Assembly: GCA_964598845.1 (NCBI GenBank)
Contig: CAZRDM010000009.1
Span: forward strand, 1 to 64,000
DNA from: FEN-987 sp964598845
Lineage (GTDB): Archaea; Thermoproteota; Bathyarchaeia; 40CM-2-53-6
DNA length: 64,000 nucleotides
Reading direction: 5' to 3'
The notes beneath the pieces were generated by a model. It saw only the letters and a list, made by a program, of their open reading frames with translations. It searched no databases and had not been told where the DNA came from. Each line of letters begins with the position of its first letter. Positions within the stretch are counted from its first letter, which is position 1. Positions 16,198 through 24,297 of this stretch are shown piece after piece. Made by a program: the position numbers and the translations under genes.

Positions 16198-17388
16198 TTG
16201 ATGGATCTATTCGCGACAATTCCCAGCGATACTAGGCGCGTTGTCCTAGGCGCGAGCCCTCTAGCGATAAGCCTAGGCTTCTATCAAGTTGCGATAGCCG
16301 TGTTCCTACCCCTAGAAGGAGTCTCTGTCACCGAATTAGGAGTCATCTTAACAACTTTCGGGTTATCAGCGGTTGTTTTCAGCATACCTTTTGCTGTTCT
16401 CTCCGACCGCTATGGTAGAAGACTGCTGATGGTAACCGGTGCGTTCCTCACAACGATCGTGATGATGGTTCCAGGAGTAACCTCAGATTTCCTGCCACTC
16501 GAGTTTTCCGCAATCGTCGGAGGCATCGGAGAGGCCATGTACTTGTCAACGTGGAATGCATACCTAGCTGATACAACTTCTGTTGACGTTAGACCGGCGG
16601 CCTACAGTCTATCGTTCATGACGTTCACAATAGCGTCGGGTGTCGGCAGTTTTCTTCCGGGATTCTTCCCCTTCTTGCCACTAGATCTCAATGACGCTCA
16701 CCGAGTCACCTTCGTAACGTTGGGGTTGCTCGGATTGGCAACTCCGCTGGCGGCTTTGAAATGGGGCACTAGTATGAAGCCTAAGTCTGCGCGTCAGGGA
16801 ATGTTGCCTCGCAAGTCATTGGGGATTATTATGAAATTCTCAATACCGAACCTGATGATTGCTCTAGGAGCCGGTCTGATAATCCCACTGGTGCCAACTT
16901 GGTTCTATCTTCGATTCAACGTCACTGACGTCTTCACTGGACCTTTGTTAGCTTCGGCTAGCATCGTTATGGGATTGGCTGCTGTAGCTTCCCCCGGAAT
17001 TGCAGGGCGCATCGGTTTGGTTAGAGGAATTGTATCAACTCAGATGCTATCAACCACATTCCTCTTCGCTATCCCGCTCAGTCCAACCGCATTTGTTGCG
17101 GCACCGTTGTATGTGATTCGTTCGGCGCTCATGAACATGTCAAGCCCGTTGGCTGACACATTCCTGATGAACTTGATTTCGGAAGATGAACGGGCAACCG
17201 CATCCTCGTTCAATGTAATCATTTGGCGACTACCGAACGCCGCGAGTACCGCGGTTGGAGGTTGGTTGCTGGGCGGTGGACACCTCAGTCTCCCGTTCTA
17301 CTTTTGCACGGTGTTCTACGTGTCTTCAATCGCACTGTTCTACGCGATATTCCGCGGAATGGATCTACCACATTCCAAGTCTGTCTAG
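16198..17388 (+). CDS. Major facilitator superfamily transporter
   Basis: A 396-residue integral membrane protein with about twelve hydrophobic helices. The MFS loop 2-3 signature is visible as SDRYGRRLLMVTGA, and a degenerate second copy occurs after the central loop near IAGRIGLVRG. Family members are proton-driven exporters or importers of small molecules. The closest subgroup cannot be decided by eye; drug efflux is possible. It follows the thioesterase gene closely and may share its message. Confidence 0.85.
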   Translation: MMDLFATIPSDTRRVVLGASPLAISLGFYQVAIAVFLPLEGVSVTELGVILTTFGLSAVVFSIPFAVLSDRYGRRLLMVTGAFLTTIVMMVPGVTSDFLPLEFSAIVGGIGEAMYLSTWNAYLADTTSVDVRPAAYSLSFMTFTIASGVGSFLPGFFPFLPLDLNDAHRVTFVTLGLLGLATPLAALKWGTSMKPKSARQGMLPRKSLGIIMKFSIPNLMIALGAGLIIPLVPTWFYLRFNVTDVFTGPLLASASIVMGLAAVASPGIAGRIGLVRGIVSTQMLSTTFLFAIPLSPTAFVAAPLYVIRSALMNMSSPLADTFLMNLISEDERATASSFNVIIWRLPNAASTAVGGWLLGGGHLSLPFYFCTVFYVSSIALFYAIFRGMDLPHSKSV

Positions 17389-17400
17389 GCGAAAGGACTC

Positions 17401-18054
17401 TCATTGTTGTGATCTTCCGCATTTCTCGCAGAAAATCTGATCACGCCTGTTTCGGGCTCCACAGTACTTGCATCGCCAGACGGTGGCGACAGCCACACCT
17501 TCTACTTCTTTCTTTCCAGTCCTTACTCCTATCGCGAGCAAGAGAAGACCGAGAGCGAACATGCCGTATCCGGTGTACTCAACCTCCGGATTGAGAGTAG
17601 CCACACTCTTGACTACGCTCAGCTTGAAAACGAGAGCGCGACGGGCGTTGTCTTGATTATCGAAAACGAAGTAGTACTTTCCCCCGGCCAAAGTACTGAA
17701 GCTGAAATTGTAAGAAGTGGCGAAGGGTTTGGCGAGTATTATTTTGCTCGGGCGGCCCTCGCGCCATTCCGAAAAGTTTCCTTCAGTCATGACGTAGAAA
17801 GCTATCTCGCGCCCGTTTGCAACTTCAAGAGAGCCTTTCACCTGCTCCCCTTGCATAAGGTCGGCTGAGAGAAACGTGTGGTTCGATGGGGGCACGCTCA
17901 GCAATGTCTGAGCTATGATGGCAGTTTGGATTTGGGTGTACGAGATCAAGCCGAGAGCCTCAGCGAGCGGGCTCAGGAACCCTGGTCCCTGAAATATGAT
18001 CAGAAAACCCGAAATCGCCAAAAGAATCCCAACGGCCGTCGTGATCCTACGCAC
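17401..18054 (-). CDS. Membrane protein with extracytoplasmic domain and C-terminal zinc ribbon
   Basis: A 217-residue protein of unknown function. A first membrane helix (GILLAISGFLIIFQGPGFL) leads into a beta-rich domain of ~110 residues. A second helix (GMFALGLLLLAIGV) returns to the cytoplasm, where a zinc ribbon with two CxxC knuckles (CKYCGARNRRDQIFCEKCG) ends the chain. This layout is common in uncharacterised archaeal proteins. The gene is convergent with the MFS gene, 12 bases apart. Confidence 0.75.
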   Translation of the reverse strand: MRRITTAVGILLAISGFLIIFQGPGFLSPLAEALGLISYTQIQTAIIAQTLLSVPPSNHTFLSADLMQGEQVKGSLEVANGREIAFYVMTEGNFSEWREGRPSKIILAKPFATSYNFSFSTLAGGKYYFVFDNQDNARRALVFKLSVVKSVATLNPEVEYTGYGMFALGLLLLAIGVRTGKKEVEGVAVATVWRCKYCGARNRRDQIFCEKCGRSQQ

Positions 18055-18159
18055 GTCAACCGCCTATAGCGTATCCAAGTACGCCTCTGCTGTCAGCAGA
18101 TTAACTCCTGAGACTATAAATGAAGAGGTGCGCTTGTGCGAAGCCGTGAAAGGAACATG

Positions 18160-18522
18160 CTAGGCTGTTCTTATCGCTGCCGCCTCGTCCAATCCAAGCT
18201 CCTTGATTGAGATTTCCCTCATCTTGAACTTCTGGATCTTGCCAGTCACTGTCATGGGAAATGTATCTTTAAACTCGAAGTAATCGGGGACACCGATAAC
18301 CTGCACATCTGATATTTTTGGATATGTGTAAAGAAAATCCTCCACCTCTTTCTGGAATTTTTCGGCTTATCATGTCCTTCAATCGTCCGACTATATTCAG
18401 ATAGCCGTTCTCATTCATGACGGCGAGATCCCCTGTGTGCCTCCAACCATCCTCATCGATTGCCTCATTCGTTCCCTTTGGGCTATTCCAATATCCGCGC
18501 ATCACGAGATATCCTCTCACAC
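18160..18522 (-). pseudogene. Remnant of an acyl-CoA synthetase C-terminus
   Basis: Two frames together spell the end of an AMP-forming acyl-CoA synthetase. VRGYLVMRGYWNSPKGTN, DGWRHTGDLAVMNENGYL and GRLKDMI lie in one frame. EDFLYTYPKISDVQVIGVPD and FPMTVTGKIQKFKMREI lie in another. About 60 residues normally between VPD and the lysine motif are missing, and the whole N-terminal part is gone. This is a decayed gene with a truncation, a frameshift and an internal deletion. It abuts a regulator fragment on the other strand. Confidence 0.8.
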
Positions 18523-18529
18523 AAAGAAC

Positions 18530-18760
18530 ATGATGAAAGAGTTGAACCGGCACGGGTACGATGTCGGCGCCCATACGCTCTACCCCGTACTCCATGACAT
18601 GAAGAGGAGAGGGTACCTTGTGGACGAGAAGAGAATCGAGAGGGACAGGATGAGAATATACTACGGAACAACCAATAGAGGGAGAGCAGCATTGAGGAAT
18701 ACCAAGGGAAGGATAGGGGAACTTGTGTCAGAAGTTATGAAAGGAGGAATCCTGACATAG
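18530..18760 (+). pseudogene. PadR-family regulator lacking its N-terminus
   Basis: MMKELNRHGYDVGAHTLYPV, then RRGYLVDEKRIERDRMRIYY, matches the second half of the PadR winged helix, and the dimerisation tail follows. The usual first ~25 residues, including the first helix, are absent. The upstream sequence in the same frame is antisense to the acyl-CoA synthetase remnant and is not PadR-like. The break at about 18525 therefore marks a deletion or rearrangement that fused two gene remnants. The ATG at 18530 could still allow translation of a short product. Confidence 0.65.
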
Positions 18761-18796
18761 GACTCTGGATCGAACTCCCTCAAGTGTGCGACCGAT

Positions 18797-19651
18797 TCAT
18801 CGGTCAATGTTGCTTTCAGTCTTGCCTGTCTGAGGTCTTTTCCTCTGCCTTCTAACGAGCATCGCAGTCAAGAAGATGGTTATGCCGGCAAGGACTGCCA
18901 AGAGAATCTCTAGGAGATGATTCAAGTCTTCCGCTGACAAGACTCTTTGATTCAGACCAGCAATCGTGGCGTCCTTTTGGCTCATGGATTCTTGGATGGA
19001 TTCCATGTTTTCCTTGAGTTTTTGATTCTCCGCCTGAGCCTGGTTCAGTTTCTCCTGCAACATTTGGAGTTCAGATTGAAGAGAAACATATTCCGGCGTC
19101 GCTGCCTTGATGTATGATAGCGGGGCGATCGCGATGTCCGTCGCATCTACATAGGTGTAGGGTGGATACCACATCAAGACGGAAGGATAGTAGGAATAAT
19201 CCCGGTATGGTGGGAGCCAGTAGCAAGAGTTGTCGTAACAGGAGAATCCGTAGGCGATTCTCACACTCTCCGAGAGCTTAATGATAAGCGATGTTCTGGG
19301 AGCATCCCTTGGCACTGTGAGAACAATTTCCTTAGTTATCTTTGTGGATTTATCTGCAAACATATTCTTAGCAATCACGGATGTGGATAAGAGGGCGAGA
19401 GTATTCCCTGATGGATAGTAAATTTGCGCAGTCAGGTTCAACAAGTGCACAAATCGTTTTCCCTCAACCTGAAGTGTGACCGTGACGGTTTGAGCTGGCA
19501 GAATCTCAGTAGGATAGGAAAGTTGAACGGCCATGTAAGCCAAATCAACGCTTGAAGTGACCTGAGTTTGCTGAGCAACCGCCGGTTTCACAGAGGAAAG
19601 CGCAACCAACAGAGTCAGTAGGAAAGCCAGAGGGAGATTTCTCGTGGGCAA
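18797..19651 (-). CDS. Secreted, membrane-anchored coiled-coil protein of unknown function
   Basis: A 284-residue protein. Residues 1-26 are a signal peptide ending AVAQ. A beta-rich domain (about 30-130) is followed by a tyrosine- and proline-rich segment (SYYPSVLMWYPPYTYVDAT). A coiled coil lies at about 195-245 (LQEKLNQAQAENQKLKENM), and a membrane helix (LLEILLAVLAGITIFLTAML) and short basic tail end the chain. The topology is that of an archaeal surface protein anchored at its C-terminus. No domain family was recognised. Confidence 0.75.
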   Translation of the reverse strand: MPTRNLPLAFLLTLLVALSSVKPAVAQQTQVTSSVDLAYMAVQLSYPTEILPAQTVTVTLQVEGKRFVHLLNLTAQIYYPSGNTLALLSTSVIAKNMFADKSTKITKEIVLTVPRDAPRTSLIIKLSESVRIAYGFSCYDNSCYWLPPYRDYSYYPSVLMWYPPYTYVDATDIAIAPLSYIKAATPEYVSLQSELQMLQEKLNQAQAENQKLKENMESIQESMSQKDATIAGLNQRVLSAEDLNHLLEILLAVLAGITIFLTAMLVRRQRKRPQTGKTESNIDR

Positions 19652-19919
19652 TGCTCCTCAAGGAAGCCTCATCAAGACCCGTTATAAGTTTGACTCATTG
19701 GGATCTTGCACTTTCGATCAGATGAGGTCGAAGATTGATTGGCTTCCTCTTTTTTCTTCGATTCCTAGAGTAGGTGCTGGCAAGAATCCTTCTCAAGAGA
19801 TTCAAGAGGAGGCAGTTATGAACGAGTAAGCTATCGTTGAGGATGAAGTGTGGATTCGCTCAGTGAATTGAGAACATCGGTCAAGAGCTAACGGAAGAGG
19901 TTGAACAAGTTACCGTCAA
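19652..19919. other. Intergenic stretch
   Basis: 268 bp upstream of the surface-protein gene. It holds only short, interrupted frames. Part of it may belong to the decayed gene at 19920-20042, but no reliable match was seen. Confidence 0.35.
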
Positions 19920-20042
19920 GGGTACTCTCTCTAAAGATGACCGGATAGCGAGGTTCTCGACGTCACGACACTCGAACAGTTGGGATTGCAGGTAGACCCC
20001 GTAAGCAAAGAGATCAAACCCCTGCCCCTCTACCTGCTATAG
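19920..20042 (+). pseudogene. Possible tail of a retroviral-type aspartic protease gene
   Basis: A reading frame ending at the TAG at 20040-20042 spells TTLEQLGLQVDPVSKEIKPL. That resembles the C-terminus of clan AA (retropepsin-like) aspartic proteases found in archaea. Upstream the frame is broken by stops and the catalytic DTG segment is not seen. It is a short remnant at best. Confidence 0.3.
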
Positions 20043-20136
20043 CTTACCAAGGGGCAAGTCTGGTTCGAATTCGGTATGTAGAATAGTATCCAAACTCTTG
20101 AATGACTAATGCTAGAAGAACCAACCCGGACTGGGC

Positions 20137-20745
20137 TTGCGGGTAGACAAGTGCGTTGGATGTAGGGATTTCCCGTGCACCGATGTGAGACACGAGTGCT
20201 ACGTGATTCCGAATATTGAGATCGAACCTAGCGGCATTTCAATCGCAATGATTTCGGAGGCCGCGCCCGCGGACCCTCGCGACTACTATTATGCAAGAGG
20301 GGATCCCCTGTTTCAGCGGACGACTGTTCAAGCCTTCAGAGAAGCTGGGAGGGAGGTTTCGTCGATGAGGGACTTGCTAGAACTTGGTGTCTACTTCACA
20401 ACCGCCGTCAAGTGCGGGAAGAAACGATACGGCATAGCGATCAACACTGTCAAGCAATGCTCACTCATATTGGAAAAAGAACTTGAGCTCTTCCCGAAAC
20501 TGAAAGTGCTCATGCTCATGGGAGATGTCGCGATAGGGGCAATCAACAACATCGCAAGAAGAGCCGGCGAGGAGCGGGTATTACCTGCAGGTTCAACCTA
20601 CAAAATTCGTAAGAGGAAATACGCCTTCCGCGGTAAGCGCGTTTTCCCTTCCTATCTGCAAGCGGGCCCAAGCTTCTTCATCGAAAAGAGCAAGCGAAGA
20701 ATGATCGCGGAAGATATCGCGGCAGCAATGTGCTTGATAAAGTAG
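20137..20745 (+). CDS. Uracil-DNA glycosylase superfamily-like protein
   Basis: A 202-residue protein from a TTG start. It resembles archaeal proteins of the uracil-DNA glycosylase superfamily: AMISEAAPADPRDYYYARGD is the counterpart of the family water-activating motif region, and VLMLMGDVAIGAIN follows. Cysteines at the N-terminus (CVGCRDFPC, then C at about 21) could bind an iron-sulfur cluster or zinc together with Cys in TAVKCGKK. It may excise uracil or damaged bases, but members of this subgroup are poorly characterised. Confidence 0.6.
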   Translation: MRVDKCVGCRDFPCTDVRHECYVIPNIEIEPSGISIAMISEAAPADPRDYYYARGDPLFQRTTVQAFREAGREVSSMRDLLELGVYFTTAVKCGKKRYGIAINTVKQCSLILEKELELFPKLKVLMLMGDVAIGAINNIARRAGEERVLPAGSTYKIRKRKYAFRGKRVFPSYLQAGPSFFIEKSKRRMIAEDIAAAMCLIK

Positions 20746-20795
20746 CTTGTCGCGGAATCACGGGAGATCGGTGAACGCAGAGGCACAGTCAAGGT

Positions 20796-20891
20796 TGGTG
20801 GGCCCGCGGGGTTCCGTAACATTATTGTCACTAAGATTGGTTCGCTAATCCTCGGTCGTCTGGTTCGATTCCCGCTAGATGCGCGCCCGGG
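20796..20891. repeat. Copy B of the unexplained ~95-bp non-coding element
   Basis: Similar over its whole length to 4916-5008. It begins TGGTGGGCCCGCGGGG, almost identical to the 3' end of the tRNA gene at 21799 read on the same strand. It contains a perfect 6-bp hairpin with a TTCG loop (GATTGG/CTAATC), the block CGCTAATCCTCGGT and the T-loop-like GGTTCGATTCC. It lies in a gap between the UDG-like gene and the PIN gene. No complete tRNA fold was found. Confidence 0.55.
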
Positions 20892-20944
20892 AATTTGGTA
20901 CTTATCCTAGTATCCAAATTGGGGCATGAGACTGATTGAACGTT

Positions 20945-21403
20945 CTATTCCTCGCCAAGAAGTTTCTTGAGCGCCTGCCTTGTCGTCTTGGCTCCGCTTA
21001 CCTTCCTTAGCAATTCCTTATCGCCTGTTACGAGGATGTCACACTTCAGTTCATCGAACGCGACGAAAACATGCGCATCCTTCTTGTCCTCCAGCCGCCC
21101 TAAGTATTTGTTAAGTTGCTGTGGCTTGACGTTTCCGTATACCCTCACGCAGCTGTTGAGGTAGGACAGAAACGAAGTGGCGTCTTCCTCGCTCACATTC
21201 AACTCCGGTGCTTTGAGAACTCGGGCCACCTCCTCAACAACATGGCGTGTGGTCACCAACCTGCAAAGGCCGATTCTCCCCAGTCTGAGTAGAAGAGCCT
21301 CATTTCCTTCAAAGGCTAGGCCGCTAACGATCGTGTTGGCGTCAACGAAAATCCTGAGCTGTCTGTTTCCAGAGCTTTCCTCTTTCTCTTTCAACGATCT
21401 CAT
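20945..21403 (-). CDS. PIN-domain toxin (VapC-like)
   Basis: A 152-residue PIN-domain protein. The first acidic residue lies in RIFVDANTIVSGLAF, a glutamate in VVEEVARVL, an acidic pair in EDKKDAHVFVAF and the last in DILVTGDKEL. This is the PilT-like subgroup that starts with DANxIVS. The first possible start overlaps the upstream AbrB-type gene by 62 bases; a TTG nine bases later is an alternative. An RNase role as toxin is inferred from the family and the paired antitoxin. Confidence 0.8.
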   Translation of the reverse strand: MRSLKEKEESSGNRQLRIFVDANTIVSGLAFEGNEALLLRLGRIGLCRLVTTRHVVEEVARVLKAPELNVSEEDATSFLSYLNSCVRVYGNVKPQQLNKYLGRLEDKKDAHVFVAFDELKCDILVTGDKELLRKVSGAKTTRQALKKLLGEE

Positions 21404-21611
21404 TGACCCGTGTTCTCGTCAATCCTGTCTTCCTCAACTTATTCCGCAGAATCCTCAAGGTATCCTCGTCAGCCTCAAGACGCCTAAGCAACACTACGTC
21501 GCCAACCTCATCTAGGACAACAAACGATGCTCTCCGCAGCCCAAGCTTCTGTCGAATTTTCTTCGGTATTGTGAGCTGACCCGCAGAAGTCAGCTTGCTG
21601 ACGTAGCCCAC
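21342..21611 (-). CDS. AbrB/SpoVT-type antitoxin
   Basis: An 89-residue swapped-hairpin protein: SKLTSAGQLTIPKKIRQKLG is the classic AbrB/MazE N-terminus. A strand (FVVLDEVGDVVLLRR) and a helical C-terminal tail that would embrace the toxin follow. It precedes and overlaps the PIN gene on the same strand. The protein probably represses its own operon, but no operator was recognised. Confidence 0.82.
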   Translation of the reverse strand: MGYVSKLTSAGQLTIPKKIRQKLGLRRASFVVLDEVGDVVLLRRLEADEDTLRILRNKLRKTGLTRTRVNEIVERERGKLWKQTAQDFR

Positions 21612-21798
21612 GGCAATCAGACCTGTCTAATGATTTCTTAGATATAAGGATACGATGATAGGCCGGCTCGGCGCCCTCAAACTACGCCATTGCAGACGTT
21701 TTGAGGAATAACAAGCCTCGTACACGATGAACTCAGCTGCCTCTTGTCTTCTTTTCTTTCCAAACAGTGGAGGCTTTCGAGCCTCAACTGCAAGAGTT

Positions 21799-21927
21799 TG
21801 GCGGGCCCGCGGGGATTCGAACCCCGGACCCCAGGCTTCTCCCGCTTCTTACGCTTGAAGCGCTTAGAGGGCCTGTGCTTTCGACGCTCAACTACCGCAA
21901 GCTCTGTCCGTACTGAGCTACGGGCCC
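21799..21927 (-). tRNA. Intron-containing tRNA, probably Arg(UCU), CCA encoded
   Basis: The gene starts GGGCCCGTAGCTCAGTAC and ends with T-arm CGGGG/TTCGAAT/CCCCG, CGGGCCC, G73 and CCA. An anticodon stem CAGGC/GCCTG is found if about 24 nt are removed between positions 25 and 26 and about 27 nt after position 37. The loop is then CCTCTAA, giving anticodon UCU with an unusual C33, and the mature RNA is 78 nt. Because of C33 the isotype is uncertain; tRNA-Lys is the main alternative. Existence as a tRNA gene is well supported by both termini. Confidence 0.7.
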
Positions 21928-22027
21928 AACAGACACTACCAACCAGTCCCAGTTTAAGGTTGACTTGTGAAGGTGTTCTTCTTTGGAATGGCAGACCTTA
22001 GACTGCGGTTGGACTCGATGCTGTCTC

Positions 22028-23719
22028 TCAGCTTCTCGCAGGTCTTTTGGTTTTGATGATGAAAAGAACGGCTGCCACTGCCAAGACTACTGGAACGAGA
22101 GCGTACATAGCATACGAGACTACTGGGTTTGGCGTGGCGGTTTCTGTCGTCAGAGTAGAGCTTCTGGTTTCTTGGGACATTGATGGAGCCAGTCGAAGCA
22201 CTGAGACCGCAGCAACTCTGAGATGAGTTTCCAAGTTCTCGGGCTTCATCCAACCATAGGCCTCCGTAGATGTCGAATTGTCGTAGGGCGTGTGTATCCA
22301 TCCAGCTTTCCCCGAAGAAATCTCGTTCCACAAGAGCGGCTCCGATCCCAGCCACACTGCGGGTGTAGGCGCAATATCACTCAATCCTAGCTCTAGGCCC
22401 CAAGCCCAGCGTATTGCGCCATCCCTCTGATCTGGAAGTTCAAAACTCCAGTTATCTGAACTCGCTTCGTTCTGCGGCACTGTCATTATGGGTGTTGCAA
22501 GTTCTCTCGCAGCCAGCCCAACAGTCTCGTCAAGCGTGGAAGGACTCTCGCTCACCATGAGCCGTTCACTCCCAATTGGATCCATATTGATCACGCCAAG
22601 AACCTTGCCGAGTTCCGACTCGTGCTGTTTCACGAAATACGAAGAACCGATCAGCCACAACTCTTCAGCGGCGAAGGCAACAAACATCAACGTATATGGC
22701 GGCGTGTAGATTCCCCTTGTTTTCGCCGCTGCGAAGACGCGTGCCAGCTCCAGCAGACCCGCTGTTCCAGCGCCGTTATCACCGAAACCCGCTGTGACGA
22801 CCGTGTCGTAGTGGCTGGAGATTATGATGATCTTACTTGGATCTAGGCCATCGAGTTTGCCTATCACATTGTAGTGGGACCCCTGTCCAATAACCGCATC
22901 AACAACCACCCTCGCTGACACTGGGGGCCTCTCCGCGAGCTTTCTGATTCTAAGACCATCATCATAGTTCACCATGCCCACAGGAATCTTCAGATCCCAG
23001 TATCTCAGCTCCAAACCGCGTGGCGCATAGAGCCTTCCCTCCTGCGAGCCGGAATACGTTGGAATCCATGAATTGTTTGAGAACCACCAAGTCTGCACGA
23101 TTGCTAGCGGCGGCTCACTAGCGATCTTGGCGACATAGTTCTCTCTCCAAGACCTGACTGACCCAAACTCCCGTCCAACCAAAACGATCTTGCTCTTGAT
23201 GCCAATCTCATCCCAGAATCCTTGTGGAAAGTCTTCTCCGTGTTCCGGGAGTGGTAGAAGAACAATTTGCCCGAAGATCCCATCCCTTCCTGTCGGCCAA
23301 CCCAAATGCTTGGGCGTGAAAGAAGCTAGTTTGATCTGGTCGCCTGCAGTTGCAGGATCATTGTCAATGTCCAACACCAAGCTAGGTGGACTGATAAGGC
23401 CCCAGGTTGTGAATTCGAAGGTCTCAGTATACGACTCCAACCCTGTTCGGTTGAATGCCTCAACTAACCACTCGGCCGAGGCTGTTGCTCCAGTGGATCC
23501 GGCGGATCGAAATGAATAATGTGAAATGGTATGGTCCAGCGTCATCTTCTCTAACTGCAAATCATAATCGTAAGCGCTTTCACCACTAACCAACCCGACC
23601 ACTTCCGATTCAGTCGAAGCGATAGCAACCTCGGAGCTCAACCCACAGTTCCCGGCCCACGTTCCCAGGATGAGCAAAATTAGATAGAGAACAAGCAGGG
23701 TCCGCAGTCTGGAATTCAT
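22028..23719 (-). CDS. Secreted M28-family metallopeptidase with PA domain and C-terminal anchor
   Basis: A 563-residue protein. An N-terminal signal sequence (LLVLYLILLILGTWAG) leads to a protease-associated (PA) region. The M28 zinc peptidase domain follows: YNVIGKLDG, SSHYDTVVTAGFGDNGAG (zinc ligands His and Asp), FAAEELWLIGSSYF (catalytic and ligand Glu), GVINMDPIG (Asp ligand) and WIHTPYDNSTS (His ligand). A membrane helix near the end (YALVPVVLAVAAVLFII) anchors it. It is likely an aminopeptidase working outside the cell, alongside the M6 protease at 10257. Confidence 0.88.
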   Translation of the reverse strand: MNSRLRTLLVLYLILLILGTWAGNCGLSSEVAIASTESEVVGLVSGESAYDYDLQLEKMTLDHTISHYSFRSAGSTGATASAEWLVEAFNRTGLESYTETFEFTTWGLISPPSLVLDIDNDPATAGDQIKLASFTPKHLGWPTGRDGIFGQIVLLPLPEHGEDFPQGFWDEIGIKSKIVLVGREFGSVRSWRENYVAKIASEPPLAIVQTWWFSNNSWIPTYSGSQEGRLYAPRGLELRYWDLKIPVGMVNYDDGLRIRKLAERPPVSARVVVDAVIGQGSHYNVIGKLDGLDPSKIIIISSHYDTVVTAGFGDNGAGTAGLLELARVFAAAKTRGIYTPPYTLMFVAFAAEELWLIGSSYFVKQHESELGKVLGVINMDPIGSERLMVSESPSTLDETVGLAARELATPIMTVPQNEASSDNWSFELPDQRDGAIRWAWGLELGLSDIAPTPAVWLGSEPLLWNEISSGKAGWIHTPYDNSTSTEAYGWMKPENLETHLRVAAVSVLRLAPSMSQETRSSTLTTETATPNPVVSYAMYALVPVVLAVAAVLFIIKTKRPARS

Positions 23720-23786
23720 AACAACCCTGTCGGCCTTCTAATCAATTAAAGGCCATGCCACACTGCCAAACTCGACAAAAAGACGC

Positions 23787-24011
23787 TCATGCTGAAACAG
23801 ATTTGGTCATCCTAATTGTTCCAGGGTCAGGTTCAGGGTCTAAGACATGACCGCAGTTAGGGCACTTCTTCAGTTTCTCGGCGATCTCGAACGGCCCATG
23901 GGGTCTGGCTCTCCTACTGTCCCCTAGGAGATCTAGAGCGCTAATGTGGTAGAGCAAAGTCCTACAACTCGAACAGACATAGCTTATTCCGGCCTTGCGA
24001 AGCGGCGCCAT
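23787..24011 (-). CDS. Small zinc-ribbon protein
   Basis: From the ATG at 24009-24011 this gives 74 residues. A first zinc knuckle (GISYVCSSCRTLLYH) and a second (KKCPNCGHVLDPEPD) flank a short helical insert. This is the pattern of small archaeal zinc-ribbon proteins that occur near translation genes. The frame remains open far upstream, into leuS, but that part is antisense-like and unlikely to be translated. It lies 3' of the leuS gene in the same direction and may share the alaS-leuS transcript. Confidence 0.55.
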   Translation of the reverse strand: MAPLRKAGISYVCSSCRTLLYHISALDLLGDSRRARPHGPFEIAEKLKKCPNCGHVLDPEPDPGTIRMTKSVSA

Positions 24012-24297
24012 CGACTGCCATATGTAGCTCTGAGATGGACTCGTAATGGTTGATGCCTCCTTCCAGGCCTGCTTAAGCAAATCAGTTCTCACTGCTCGTC
24101 CAAAATGCGGTTTTGTTACCAGCTGACCGAAACCTGAGTGACGTTCTAGTTTCCACTCGGGTTTTCCGCCCGGTGAGAAGCAAGAAAGCCCGCGACGCGA
24201 TTCTAGGTGCAGAAGTGCGGCAGGGGGTCGGGGGGTGGGTCTGGCGCGCGCAAATTTTGGAAGCACGATAATTCCCGGAACTCGGGGCTCCCGTTTC

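Noticed and set aside
21744..22001. Plus-strand open frame of 85 codons containing GPRGFEPRTP
   Set aside because: This is the well-known false translation of the antisense of a tRNA T-arm; the locus is the tRNA gene at 21799-21927.
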